This document shows positions 1-10,790 of a stretch of DNA of 64,000 bases, one piece after another. Each line of letters begins with the position of its first letter. Position 1 is the stretch's first letter. Location of the stretch: the NCBI GenBank assembly GCA_004194705.1, contig SADC01000078.1, positions 1 through 64,000 of the forward strand, read 5' to 3'. Position numbers and translations under genes: made by a program. The notes below the pieces were generated by a model. That model was not told the DNA's origin and searched no databases. It saw nothing but the letters and a program-made list of their open reading frames with translations. The DNA is from Ditylenchus dipsaci. Taxonomy: Eukaryota > Nematoda > Chromadorea > Rhabditida > Anguinidae.

Positions 1-408
1 TTGCAATTTCATCTCATTATGCAAATAGACAAGCAGGATTTCACGAATATGTATTTCGGCGATATAAACGACTTTGAAATCGCGTTGATTCCTATCAATA
101 TTTCAAATATGCATTGGTCGATTGGTATTATGAAAAAAATGAAAGCGTTAAATATTACGATTCTTTATCTCGATATAATGACAACAACATAATATGCAAT
201 ATCAAACGCTAAGTAATTCAATAAGGCAAATATTCACCGATGCCGTTCGAGATCTCATTCCAATAATACGCAGACAAATATTATCGAAGTTCCTAATAAT
301 TACTTAATAAACAAACCGATAGCGTAAATTGCGGATTTCATGCATGTCTTATTGCCGAAATTTACATAAAGAATAACGCAACACGTACATGCATAATTTT
401 GATATAGC
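1..408 (+). pseudogene. Ulp1/C48-like cysteine peptidase remnant
   Basis: The first frame (to about 190) reads IPINISNMHWSIGIM followed by LYLDIM. This resembles the catalytic His segment and following Asp of Ulp1/SENP (C48) peptidases, where the pattern is IPIN...HW......D. A second frame (about 321-408) reads DSVNCGFHACLIAEIY, resembling the catalytic Cys block (N/D-C-G) of the same fold. The two blocks are in different frames and the N-terminal part is cut off by the window edge, so no intact protein can be read. It sits directly upstream of the Helitron Rep and on the same strand, so it may be an accessory domain of the element or a fragment of another element next to it. Confidence 0.6.
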
Positions 409-1096
409 GCGTGAACGGTCAAGAATTCTAAATGTGCTCGATAGCATTATGAATGTATCAGCTTTCGGTTTCGCTTCAGGTAATATGCAAAATTCATGCG
501 ATCAGTCAAATGAAAAATTTCGATGAAGAGATAAATTACCACACATACATTGAAAAACGATACAAATGAGACAGTAATGATATTACATTACCGAATCTAT
601 CGACAGTATGCTCATCCAATCAAACCCAAGAAAAGTATTAATGAAAATACTCTAAACATCAAACAAAAGCGAGCGAAAAAAGAAGAAACAGATGAACAAA
701 GACAATATAGATTGCAAAAAGATATCGTGAAAGAAAGGCAAAAGCAAGACAAATTCAATCCGATTTGAAAAAAGCGGAAATTAAAGCTCAAATTCAGCAC
801 ACAAACAAGTAATTAGGGAAAATGAATCTCAGCAGCTGAAAATTCAGCGTAATGAAAGTAATACACCCCACATGCAAGATATGCGACAAAACGAATCAGA
901 CGAACAAAAGAGTCAACGAAAGGCAGAGAATTCAACCACATGCAACAATTTCGACAAAATGAATCTTCCAAACAAAAAAATCAGCGAAATGCAAATAATT
1001 CGACCCGTATGCAATTGACAAGACAAGCCAAACGAAAAACAATTCCGTCGACTCATCGTTCAGCACAATACTCAATAATATTACTATGTATGATAT

Positions 1097-3065
1097 CGGC
1101 AAAATGAATATAAAATGCAGACATTGCGATGCTTTACATTTCTCGGGTCAAAGAGTGACAGGCAAAGGTGATTCATTCTATGATTGCTGCGCTCATGGAA
1201 AAGTCAAACTTCCAGTGTTACCTATTATCCAGATGAATTAAAGCAATTATTTATAAGCGAATATAAAAATAAAAACATTTCTTCGAACACATACGATCGA
1301 TAAATAGCAGTGTATCATTGCGTCCATGAATCCATTGCGATATAATTTCCGACAAACAGCAGAGGACCTTATTGCTATAGAATACATGGTGAAATACATC
1401 ACAAAATTATATTGCATTGCATCCTGAAAATCATGACCAACCAAGTTATGGACAACTATTATAATTGAATCAAAACGATGCGTTAAATTTGCGGAAAGAA
1501 GCGAACCAAAAGTTAATGAACAATTAATCAAAATAGTGTCAGAATGCATATCGAAAGTGAATCCTTATGTTGAAGCGTATACAATGATGAAAGACGAAGA
1601 ACAAGAGCAAATACATCAATGCAAGCGAAATGGTGAGGAAATTCCTGAAATAAAATTACTATTCAAAAGCGGTAAACCTATTGATAACAAGCGATATACC
1701 TTCCAAGGCAAAATGAAATAGCTGCAGTTATATCGCAACTGCAAATGATACGATACCAGAGTCAAATATGTTATTCGACAAAAAGGAAAAGAATTGCGCA
1801 TTCTTAAAAATATCGATCCAAATGTTGAACCAATGACGTACACACTATTTTTTCCTATTGGCAAACCTTCGTGGAATGTCAATTTGAAAAACCGCATCGA
1901 TGCATCAGCGAATGACAAACGCATTTCACGATCACAATATTATTGCAACTTATTAGCGATTCGAGATGGTATTTTCAACCCAATATTGTATGGACGAAAG
2001 TTGTTTCAACAATTCATTGTCGATGCTGCTGTCAAAGTAGAACATGACCGTATTGAATATGTACGATTGCATCAAAAACTTACTTATGGCCGATAATTAT
2101 AAAGACGTAACAGAATGATGCAAAATAAAGCAGATCAAACAGGAGCGAAAATTGGCAGACATATAATTACCATCATCGTATCATGGATCACCACGAAAAT
2201 ATGCACCAAAATTATCTCGATGCAATGGCATTAGTGACTCAAGTATGCAAGGGCAAATGCGATTTATTTGTTACAATGACGTGCAATCCAAAATGGCAAG
2301 CTATACTCGACAATTTATTAGATGGACAAAATGCAGAAGACAGACCCGACATGGTATCTAATGTGTTCGAACTTATGAAAGATGCTTGCTCGATGCCATT
2401 GCTTAAAGATCAAATTTTCGGTAAAATAATTAGCGCATATTTACGTTATTGAATTTCAAAAGCGAGGCTTGCCTCATATGCATCTAATGATCACTCTCGA
2501 ACAAAATGATCGATAAAAAACGTCAAAAGATATCGATAAATTATTCATGCCATCTGCCCGATCCAGAAGAAATCCAATATTATATGAATTAGTAAAAAAG
2601 CACATGATGCATGGGCCGTGTGGAACACTCAATCCACAGTCAATTTGTATGAACGACAATAAATGTTCAAAGCATTTTCCAAAAGAAATTTCTGCAGAAA
2701 CAACGATAAATGACGATGGATACCCACGATACAAACGACCAAATGATAATAATCAGTCGAATAAGAGGAAAAATTCTTGATAATCGATTTTAGTTCTTAT
2801 AATCCACATTTGCTCAAGCTTTTCAATGTCATATAAATGTCGAACATGTTATTCGTGCGCAACAGTTAAGTATTCATAATATATGTATAAGGGCCCAGAA
2901 AAAATCGAAATGGAAATGAGCGACACGATCGAAGTTAATGAAATAAAAGAACATCTCGAATATGCGATATATAGGCGTGCGCAGAAGGATATTGGCGAAT
3001 TAAAGGAAAAACATTATATTGCAAAGTCATGCCGTTATGCCGTTACAAATACACCTCGAAAATGA
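1097..3065 (+). pseudogene. Helitron Rep (HUH endonuclease) region, broken
   Basis: Helitron Rep nicks single-stranded DNA during rolling-circle transposition. Visible pieces in order: CRHCDALHF with a later CC.HGK at 1112-1200 (the N-terminal zinc-finger-like block); a fragment at 1794-2096; DLFVTMTCNPKWQ at 2245-2300, a very typical Helitron_like_N motif; IEFQKRGLPHMHLMITLE at 2450-2500, which carries the two-histidine HUH motif; and HGPCGTLNPQSIC...KCSKHFPK at 2610-2690. A fragment at 2883-3065 (EHLEYAIYRRAQKD) lies where the catalytic tyrosine region is expected. Frames change between almost every piece, so the protein is not expressible as one chain. Confidence 0.85.
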
Positions 3066-3839
3066 GCAACCAGTCTATTTGATAAAATGCAACACCTGAA
3101 CAAATAAAAAAATCCAGACAAAAATACGACATTAATGGCATACTTTTACTTAATCAATGCAATGAACGAGCAACACAGTTATATTATTTCCAAATTCCGA
3201 CTATTTTACATTCGATCTGAAAACACGAACATACCACGAACGAAAAAAATGGGATTGACAAAACAATTGGTAGAATATACACGGTAAATCTCCAGCACAA
3301 ACCGAAAAATTTCATTTGCGAATTATTAACAACGTTAAGAGGTGCAACAAGTTTCAACGATATTCAAACATTCAATGGCACACGATATGGTACATATAAA
3401 CAAGCATGCCTTGCAAGAGGCCTGATTCGAGATGATGATGAATGGAAGAAATGCCTTATTGAAGCGAATACATATCAGACACCCCGAGCGTTACGAATGG
3501 TTATTTGCAAATATATTAATTCATTGCGCTCGCAGTTCTTCCGAGAGAATTATGGAGTTATTTCAAAGATGAATTATGTGCAGATTATAACGAAAATGTC
3601 ATTGGATAAGCCAGAAATATGGCATATGAAAAAATAGAACGCATACTTAATCTTGAAGGAAAAAGCATCAACGACATAGATGGATGGACAAAGTCGATAT
3701 GAATGAAAATTACAACGCAAACAACCGAGCAACAGAAAAAGAATTGCATCACGATTCTATGTACAGCTAAATGCAGATCAAAGACCATAGTTGACGAAAT
3801 ATGCGATAAATTACAGAACCAGAATGTTGATAATCAAAC

Positions 3840-5125
3840 TGCTATTTTATGACGGTCCAGGAGGCTCGGGAAAACATTCGTATACAAAACATTATGTCAT
3901 ATGATACGATCCATGAACAAAAAATTCAGCACAATGGCATTTACAGGAATAGCTGCGACGTTATTGTTAGAAGGACGCACAATACACAATCGATTTGGAT
4001 TGCCTGTTCCATTATATAACGATTCGAACTCTATGATCAAACCGAATTCAAAAGCCGGCAAGAAATTAAAGATATAGATATTTTTATTATCGATGAAGCT
4101 CCAATGTCTCCAAAATAATGCGATTGAAATAATAGACAGGAAATTACGCGAAATACATAATAGTAATATTCCATTTGGAGGCAAAATAATGTTATTGGGT
4201 GGTGATTTCCGACAAGTATTGCCAGTTCAACCACGTTCAACCGAATCACAATTGATTGATTTATCTATAAAGCGAAGCAACTTATGGCAATACTTTCAAC
4301 AATATAAATTGACAAAAAATATGCGAACCTTAATTGACGAACTAGAGTTTTCCGATATGCTATTACGTATTGGCAACGGCGAAATGAACGATGAAACGAT
4401 ATGATCGAACTACCACAAGAAATGATATGCAATGGGAATTTAGAAGAAATAGTTTTTGGGCAATGTATAAAATTATGCAAATATGATGACATGGCAAATC
4501 GTGCAATTCTTGCTCCATTAAACGTGGACGTTGATGAAATTAACTGCAATATTATAAATATGCTGAGTGAAACCTTAATAGAGTATACAAGCATTGATAC
4601 AGTTGAATCACATAGTACAAATTTCGATGACAACATTCATATGTCAGATTATTTAGCAACATTAAATCCATCCGATTTACCGCCTCATTCATTGAAATTA
4701 TGTCAATATGCAATCGTTATGCTCATTCGAAATCTAAGTATAAGCAAAGGACTATGTAATGGAACAAGATTAATGATAATGTCCATGCAAAAAATGTACT
4801 CGAATGCAAAGTTCTTACAGGAGATAAATCTGGCGAAATTGTATTTATTCCACGAATAACTATAGTATGCGAAGGAAAATATCCATTCTCACTGATTCGA
4901 CATCAATTTCCAATAAAAATTGCCTTCGCGATGACTATAAATAAGTCGCAGGGTCAAACCTTTGATTTTATCGGCGTCAATTTGCAGTCAGAATGCTTTA
5001 ATCATGGCCAATTATATGTGGCAATATCACGGGTGAAATCTTTTAAAACAATAATAATGAAATTACAAAATAGTGTAATTCAGAATAAAGTGAAAAATAT
5101 AGTATATAAAAAAATATTAATATAA
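3840..5125 (+). pseudogene. Helitron PIF1-type helicase region, broken
   Basis: The helicase half of the RepHel protein. Walker A reads GPGGS-GKTFVY with a frame slip inside it (3850-3885). AFTGIAATLLLEGRTIHNRF (3940-3995) is the PIF1 motif Ia region. IDIFIIDEAPM (4075-4110) is Walker B. GGKIMLLGGDFRQVLPV (4180-4230) is motif III. FAMTINKSQGQTFD (4924-4968) and GQLYVAISRVKS (5010-5044) are the C-terminal motifs V and VI. At least four frame changes or stops interrupt it (near 3870, 4120, 4405 and 4855). PIF1 helicases unwind DNA 5' to 3'; in Helitrons this drives strand displacement. Confidence 0.88.
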
Positions 5126-5173
5126 TTCAAGTAAAAAGTATTTCTAAAATAAAATGTAATAAATAATTTCAAA

Positions 5174-5500
5174 ATGAATAAAGATTTTGCTCAAGCCGCA
5201 GCTCTTTCTGCCCAGCTGCACGCTTGCTCAGACCCAAAGTAATCATTCTGATCTTTATCTGTTCTTTTTATTTCGGGTGTTTTAGTCGCTCATCAGTGGC
5301 ACCATCAGCAGAAGCAGATCCAGCGTAATAGATATGGTGTCCGTGTGTCAATTCAGCAGGTTCCAATGTCGCTCCGACTATGCTTGGCAAGCCAGCATTC
5401 TACGATTCCAACCGCGGTGTGTACTACGATGACCAGCATGTCTACGCCTATTAGTCCAGTGAAGAAATTCATCTGGTGACTGCCATCGAAACGTCTGAAA
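5174..5500 (+). other. Possible captured exon fragments before the Helitron end
   Basis: Between the helicase stop and the terminal hairpin lies about 330 bp of less AT-rich, coding-like sequence. One frame from 5174 starts MNKDFAQAAALSAQLHACSD. Another frame around 5377-5451 reads MLGKPAFYDSNRGVYYDDQH and then stops. I do not recognise either peptide. Helitrons are known to capture host gene pieces near their 3' end, so this could be such a capture, but it could also be ordinary non-coding sequence. Confidence 0.25.
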
Positions 5501-5683
5501 AGCAGCTATGCACCGATTAGCAGCAACGTGCGTTCCATCAGCAGCAAAAATAACATTTGTTGTCGTTTATATCTGTTAATTTGTGGGAATAAATGATGTT
5601 TTGTACGGTTTCGTCTTAGGTTAAATAAATTGGTGAAGCAAATACGGAAATAATGTGACTACAAAAATAAAAACAAAACGACG

Positions 5684-5707
5684 GGGCGCGCAGCGCCCGG
5701 GCCCTGA
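5684..5707 (+). repeat. Helitron 3' hairpin and CTRR end
   Basis: A perfect 6-bp stem (GGGCGC, loop GCA, GCGCCC) is followed five bases later by CTGA. Hairpin then CTRR is the established Helitron 3' terminus. The region 5708-6025 after it shows no gene. Confidence 0.55.
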
Positions 5708-6025
5708 AAACCCTGAAAAATTCACATATTTTTGCTATATTTTGAAACTTTTGGCTATTTTAAACACCAAATATGTCTAATGTAAACAGATATATCTTTA
5801 AAATTACTGTCTAATTTGTGTAATTAGCTTTTTTCTATTTTTTTGACCTGTTTTATTTATTTTTCTGAACTTTCAATGAAAAAAAGATTAAAGGGGCTTG
5901 CTCACGTCCGATGAGAATATTTTAAAAGGCGGGTACCAGTTCAATTCAAAAAAGAATTTTTTTGACATACTAATTTTAGATAAGTACCCTGCGGTGAATA
6001 AGTAATCAAAAACAATTGTTTCGTT

Positions 6026-6709
6026 TACAGTCAAACTCGGATATCCGGCACGCCTGGGGACCGGCCTCATGGTGTCGGATAAACAAAGTGCCGGATAACT
6101 GGAGTGCCGGATAACTGAGGGTTCTTATCCTTTTTGAGACTAAGGTGCAGGTTAATCGAGGTTTTCATATATTCAGGTAAAAAACGTTCGTTGATGAGCA
6201 ATTGCTCAATAAACCAGACAATTTTATAAAAACTGCGGGAATTTGGAATGTAGACTTCCTAGATCTCACTAGCTTGGTCCTCCCTGTGGTCTTGGTCCTG
6301 GTCTAGGGATGGCCTCTAGATGAGCAAGCACCACAGGGGATCAAGCAAAAGTCGTGTTTTTCACATTAGGTACTAAAAAATTGCTTTTTGATTCTTAGTC
6401 GATCTGTGCTTACAGATTTTCGAAATTCAGTCTAGAAAAAAAGTTAGGGAAAAAAGTGCAAAATTCTTGACTGACCCTGTATATGCGGTAGGCGCCAGAA
6501 AGTGAAAATCTGTTAAAAAACTATGCCGGTTAATCGAGGTTAAATCATATTGTGAGGTATGACTTGGGGGTGCCGGATAAGTGAGGTGCCGGATAACTGG
6601 AGGTAATTTTTCCTTTATTTCTCTGCCGGCCAACCGATTCGGGCTCAGGGTGCCGGATAACCGAGGGTGCCGGATAACTAGAGTGCCGGATAACCGAGGT
6701 TTGACTGTA
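6026..6709. mobile_element. TA-flanked element with CAGTCAAAC ends
   Basis: The left end reads TA-CAGTCAAACTCGG-ATATCCGGCA and the right end is its imperfect complement, TGCCGGATAACCGAGG-TTTGACTG-TA. The TGCCGGATAAC motif is repeated several times inside both ends. TA on both sides and CAGT ends fit a non-autonomous Tc1/mariner (pogo/Tigger-like) element. It has no transposase. Confidence 0.7.
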
Positions 6710-6874
6710 ATAGAATTGGTGGCCTTTTCTCCCCCTTCGAAAAAAATCATCGATAATAAAGAAATCTAAATAAAAAAATTCAGATTTTTAGGAAAAAACA
6801 AAAAAAATAGCAAAAAAAGTGAAAAATTGATGGTTTTTTAGAGCAAAAGTGGTGTTCTTTAGAACAAAATTGGA

Positions 6875-7020
6875 GCTCGGGATTCAACGAATTTCGGGAT
6901 CGGGATTCTGGGAACTGATCGGGCGGGATTTCGGGACGGGATTTTAGACCAAAATCAGGTCGGGCGGGATCGGGATCCCGACGGGATCCCGTCCCGTCAT
7001 CATCACTACTTTGTTTCCTA
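6875..7020. repeat. CGGGATCCCG-rich repeat
   Basis: A short block made almost wholly of GGGATCGGGAT/GGGATCCCG motifs, ending GTCATCATCACTAC. A related GGGATT/CCCGAT block occurs at about 61600-61710. It is probably a small non-autonomous transposon, but no clean target duplication was found. Confidence 0.45.
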
Positions 7021-7157
7021 ATCGATTGTTTCCAAAACCTTTTGTTTCCTTTTCGGGGTGAGCCGGCGAATCACTGGAGAATAAATCGTAGCAGAAAATA
7101 CGAAAACTATAGATTTTTAGAGGGGTGATGGCTTATCAGGACTCCACTGAATTTCTA

Positions 7158-7556
7158 TCTTTTTCGGCTGCCCTCATACTCCGCGGGACACGGTACAAGT
7201 GCCCATAAAGCCACGGGACACGGCTATTTTTTGATCCTGGCAACAGATTTCAGGGTAAATCGACCCTGCTCTACACGATAGAACTAATATTAATACTGTT
7301 TAGACAAATGAGTTTTGGCTGTCCCGCAGGTCCTGTCCCGCGGTACAAATTAGGGGATTTGTCCCGCGGGACATTGACCTGCGGGACAGCCTGAAAACCG
7401 TGTTTGATACTGATTATGGAAAATCTTTTATTCCTATGGAGCAGGGTCGATTTCTTTTGATAAAAGCGGTGAAAAATGATGGCTGGGAGCCGAAATAGAA
7501 CCAAAAAAGTGTTTGAAAAATTGTCCCGTGTCCCGCGGGAGTATGAGGGGAGCCTT
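7158..7556. repeat. Foldback repeat, CCCTCATACTCCGCGGG ends
   Basis: The left arm GGCTGCCCTCATACTCCGCG and the right arm CGCGGGAGTATGAGGGGAGCC are inverted copies. Inner segments rich in TGTCCCGCGGGACA also pair. No coding content. Confidence 0.6.
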
Positions 7557-7799
7557 CAAAATTTTAAAGAAAATGTTGAATAATAAAAATTCTAATTCGC
7601 GCCAAACTGATAAGCTAAGTCGCAATATTTTTATTGATGTCATATTAATTCTTTGATGTGACATCTCGTTCTGCTTATTAGATTGTAATTTTTGGCTTAA
7701 TCTTTTTCAAAGAATGTTTTTATAAAATTGTCTTATTATACAGCTAAACAAACCAGCAAATTTTAGTGATCATTTCTATTAAAGCTCTCAAATTTCGAA

Positions 7800-9407
7800 A
7801 TGACTGCAAGCGATGGAAGCAGCAAGGTAAGTAAAATTTGAATTTGATTTGCTTTTCGCCTGCTACATAATAACTATTGCAGTCGCGCTGTTCTGGAGAA
7901 AGTTGGGAGATGCTGGCCATCGCTCCAGAAACCATCGATATTATGCTGACAGACATCAACGAGGAAGGAATGAAGAAAGTTGAAGATGGGTTGCTAGTTA
8001 AGAATTTGAGCAAAGCTAGTTTTCCGAAAATAGCCTTTCCAGTGCAGGCATAGTCTATGGCAACAATATGCGTCTTATGGTGCCTTTGGTGTGCGAGCGC
8101 AGCATCCGTGGTTCTCCAAAAGTAGTCATTTTTCTTGTGGACACTGGTTCAATGCCCTCTTTCTTATCGCGCAAGACTATTGAGGCTCTGATCAATAAAG
8201 AAGATCCTTTTCCTGAATTTATCAGATTGCATATCCAAGTAAGTTCTTTGCTGTAATTCCTCGTACGATATTTTTGAAGTAAGAACACAGGGTGATTTAA
8301 AAAATTTGAAAATTTTTCTGAGCATGGGTCAACTTCCAACAATCTGTTTCACAGGTCGACTTCAAATTAAAACTCTTTACTTGGTGTATAGTCAGGGTTC
8401 GTATATGACCTTTTTAAAAAGATTTGTCTTTTTTTCGGGACCCTAAATCTTTTTTTTTTAAATTTTAGTCAAAATTTTTTTTTTTCGCTTCGAGATGGCA
8501 ATAAGCACTAGATAAAATGACCTTTTCCTTAGAAAATGGTCAAAATGTCTTTTTTTGAAATTTTGATATACGAGCCCTGTGTATAGCTCTAAAAACATTA
8601 TTTTAACTCAGCTTCTTCTGTGGTTTGAAACAGAATCGGCTAAATTCTAGTATACACCTTCACTCAAGTCTAGTATACACCCTTCACTCAAGTCTAGTAT
8701 ACACCCTTCACTCAATTCCGAGCAAGACTCTTGATCAAAATTGTGTTTTAAGAGTCCACCTGTTGGAAGTTACGCGTCCCTCACTTCACAATACCATCGC
8801 TAAAAAGCAAAAAATATTTACAAAATCAATATTTACCACGAAATGTGACGGTAAAAAATTGAGTGAAGGGTGTATACTAGACTTGAGTGAAGGGTGTATA
8901 CTAGACTCGAGTGAAGGGTGTATTAGACTTGAGTGAAGGGTGTATAATAGAACTGCTCCACAGAATCATTTAGACCTACAAGTAAACATTAGACTAAGCC
9001 AGATGGCTGGCCAAGCAAAAGTTGAGCTTTTGATATCATATACCAGGACAATGCATATAATCGTGCATTAATCTGTGAAAACAAAATTCCAAGACTTATC
9101 CTAAAAAGAGGGGTTGATCGTGGTTGATTCGAAAATTGTGACGAGTCACTAGTGACTCATTGGTGGCGCACCGACTATCGATTCACCTACTAGTTGTGGT
9201 GGATAGAAAAGTTTGAAAGTTTCTGAATTATCCTGTTCTAAAACGCTATAAATTTAGACAGAAGATGAAGTCGTCGAGTGCAGCTTGTCCAATCCGGCTG
9301 GTCACTTCCCAGATGCCAATGTTCTCGGAATGAAGGCTCTTGTTCATCTGGGGTTGTCCATCGAAATTGATAAGAAGAAAATGACCTTCCAGCTCGTTCA
9401 AAGATAA
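7800..9407 (+). CDS. Small retropepsin-like aspartyl peptidase gene
   Basis: Four proposed exons: 7800-7826, 7883-7989, 8043-8238 and 9258-9407. They sum to 480 nt, giving a 159-residue protein in one frame, with introns of about 56, 53 and 1019 nt (donors GTAAGT, GTTGCT, GTAAGT; acceptors TTGCAG, TTCCAG, TTTAG). The third exon carries VVIFLVDTGSMPSFLS, the DTG/S active-site loop of retroviral-type aspartyl peptidases. The last exon reads DANVLGMKALVHLGLSIEID, the matching C-terminal lobe with a hydrophobic-hydrophobic-G motif, before the final KKKMTFQL strand. Such folds work as dimers. There is no reverse transcriptase or gag nearby, so it is either a domesticated retropepsin or a DDI-like host protein; I cannot tell which. 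The weak second donor (GTTGCT) is the least certain part; without that intron there is a one-base frame change near 8043. Confidence 0.62.
8393..8579. mobile_element. Short hAT-type element in the peptidase intron
   Basis: Inverted ends CAGGGTTCGTATAT and ATATACGAGCCCTG are flanked by TGTATAGT (8385-8392) and TGTATAGC (8580-8587), an 8-bp target duplication with one mismatch. CAGGG ends and 8-bp duplications are hAT hallmarks. It is 187 bp with no coding capacity. A related copy lies at about 29999-30195. Confidence 0.75.
8648..8950. repeat. Inverted tandem repeat TAGTATACACCCTTCACTCAAG
   Basis: About three direct copies of a 24-bp unit at 8648-8715 face about four copies in the opposite orientation at 8858-8950, with roughly 140 bp between. 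The transcript could fold into a stem inside the third intron of the peptidase gene. Confidence 0.7.
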
Positions 9408-10070
9408 ATTTCTGTTGAATGATTGTGATGATAGCTGATTTGTTGTTGTATTTCTCTATAAAGTTCCCTTCTTCTGTTTTGAATTGTTGTAAAACGTAAA
9501 CAGCCAAAGTTAAGAAATGCAACCAAATAAGAATGCATAGATTAAATTTTATCGGTGTCATCTAGGTACTTTGTATTTGTTCGGTAGTCTTTCCAATAAA
9601 TTATCTAGATAATTGTGGATTACCACAAATGTCATTTTTTCATAGACTGCACTTAAATTTTGAGTTTTCCCATCATGCTAGTTTGCTAATAATTATCTCG
9701 TTACTGCACCATCAATTTTAAATCACTTTATTGCAGCTTTCAGTGGTTCTGTAGGATGACATTAAATTAAGACGGAAATACCAAAATTGTTGATGCGGTT
9801 AACCGGAAGCGTACACGCCTAGTGTTCCGTGAAACAATAAGAATCAATATTGTCGTGTATTCAGCGTAAATTTTGTTGTTATCTTTTTCAAACCCGTGTT
9901 TTTAACCGCATAGAACAGAAATTTCACGCCCAGGGGCAAGACTCTCTTTTCGTATAATAGATTGCAGATCACCACGATCAGAGCTATAATGTAAAAAGCA
10001 CAAGCCCATTTCTCTCTAGGTATCAGAACTGCACACTGGCGAGCTGATCATTCTAAGTAGTACTTTTCAC
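9408..10070. other. No gene seen
   Basis: AT-rich sequence after the peptidase gene. I see no conserved coding motif, RNA gene or clear repeat ends. Confidence 0.5.
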
Positions 10071-10074
10071 CGTT

Positions 10075-10560
10075 ACCTATTTTCACCCTCACTAAATTCA
10101 CCGTTCACTAAATTCACTGTCAGCATTTTAGGACCGGTTTTAGATCTAAAATTTTCTGAATTTTCAAACGTTTCGGTACCAAATTGTCGCCCTGAATGTC
10201 AGCTGTATTTTGGTACTACAGTTTCTGAAAAAAAACGAAAATTTTTAGTTCTAAACTATGAAATACGCTGACCCTGCGTTCTACGGTAATGAAAAAGTGT
10301 GAGAGAGAGCGCCTTTTATAGTTTAGAACTAAAAATTTTCTTTTTTTTTCAGAAATTTTAGTACCGAAATGTAGCTGACATTCAGTACCAAATTTGGTAC
10401 CGAAACTTTTGAAAATTCAGAAAAATTTAGATCTAAAAAGAGGTCTCAAAATACTGACGGTGAATTTAGTGAACGGTGAAAATAGTGACGGTGAAAACAG
10501 TGACGGTGAAAATAGTGACGGTGAAAACAGTGACGGTGAAAATAGTGACGGTGAAACGTA
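10075..10560. repeat. Foldback with GTGACGGTGAAAA minisatellite
   Basis: The left part (TAGATCTAAAATTTTCTGAATTTTC, then GGTACCAAAT) is mirrored on the right (GGTACCGAAACTTTTGAAAATTCAG, then TTTAGATCTAAA). The outer right flank 10457-10556 is a tandem array of a 15-bp unit, GTGACGGTGAAAAYA, with about five good copies. Open frames across it are repeat artefacts. Confidence 0.65.
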
Positions 10561-10599
10561 GGGCACCCGCTCCGAGCCAAGAGCCAGAGCAGGAGCAAT

Positions 10600-10790
10600 T
10601 TGGACAAAGCTTTTTTCTGGAGCAAAAAGGCTTTTTTGGCGCAAAAAGACTTTTTTTGGTTCAAAAAGACTTTTTTTTGGTCAAAAAAGACTTTTTTGGG
10701 TCAAAAAAGACTTTTTTTGGCCAAAAAGATTTTTGTTTGGGGCAAAAAGACTTTTTCGGAACAAATTGGCTTTTTATTGGTGCAAATTTT
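10600..10790. repeat. Minisatellite of CAAAAAGACTTTTTTGG units
   Basis: About eight degenerate copies of a 20-24 bp unit with core CAAAAAGACTTTTTT. The same core occurs in the centre of the foldback at 56457-56575, suggesting a shared origin. Confidence 0.65.

Larger units (their letters stand above)
1..5707 (+). mobile_element. Decayed autonomous Helitron, 3' part
   Basis: A run of same-strand coding fragments in shifting frames follows the Helitron protein order: a C/H-rich zinc-finger stretch (1097-1250), a Rep region with the HUH-like RGLPHMH (about 2463-2483), a C/H-rich MHGPCG block (2600-2700), then a PIF1-type helicase (about 3850-5125). The coding part ends at 5125. At 5684-5698 there is a 6-bp stem GGGCGC/GCGCCC with a 3-nt loop, followed by CTGA at 5704-5707, which matches the hairpin-plus-CTRR 3' end known for Helitrons. 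The 5' end lies outside the window. More than ten frame changes and stops mean this copy is unlikely to be active. The family call is strong; the exact 3' end is an inference. Confidence 0.88.
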
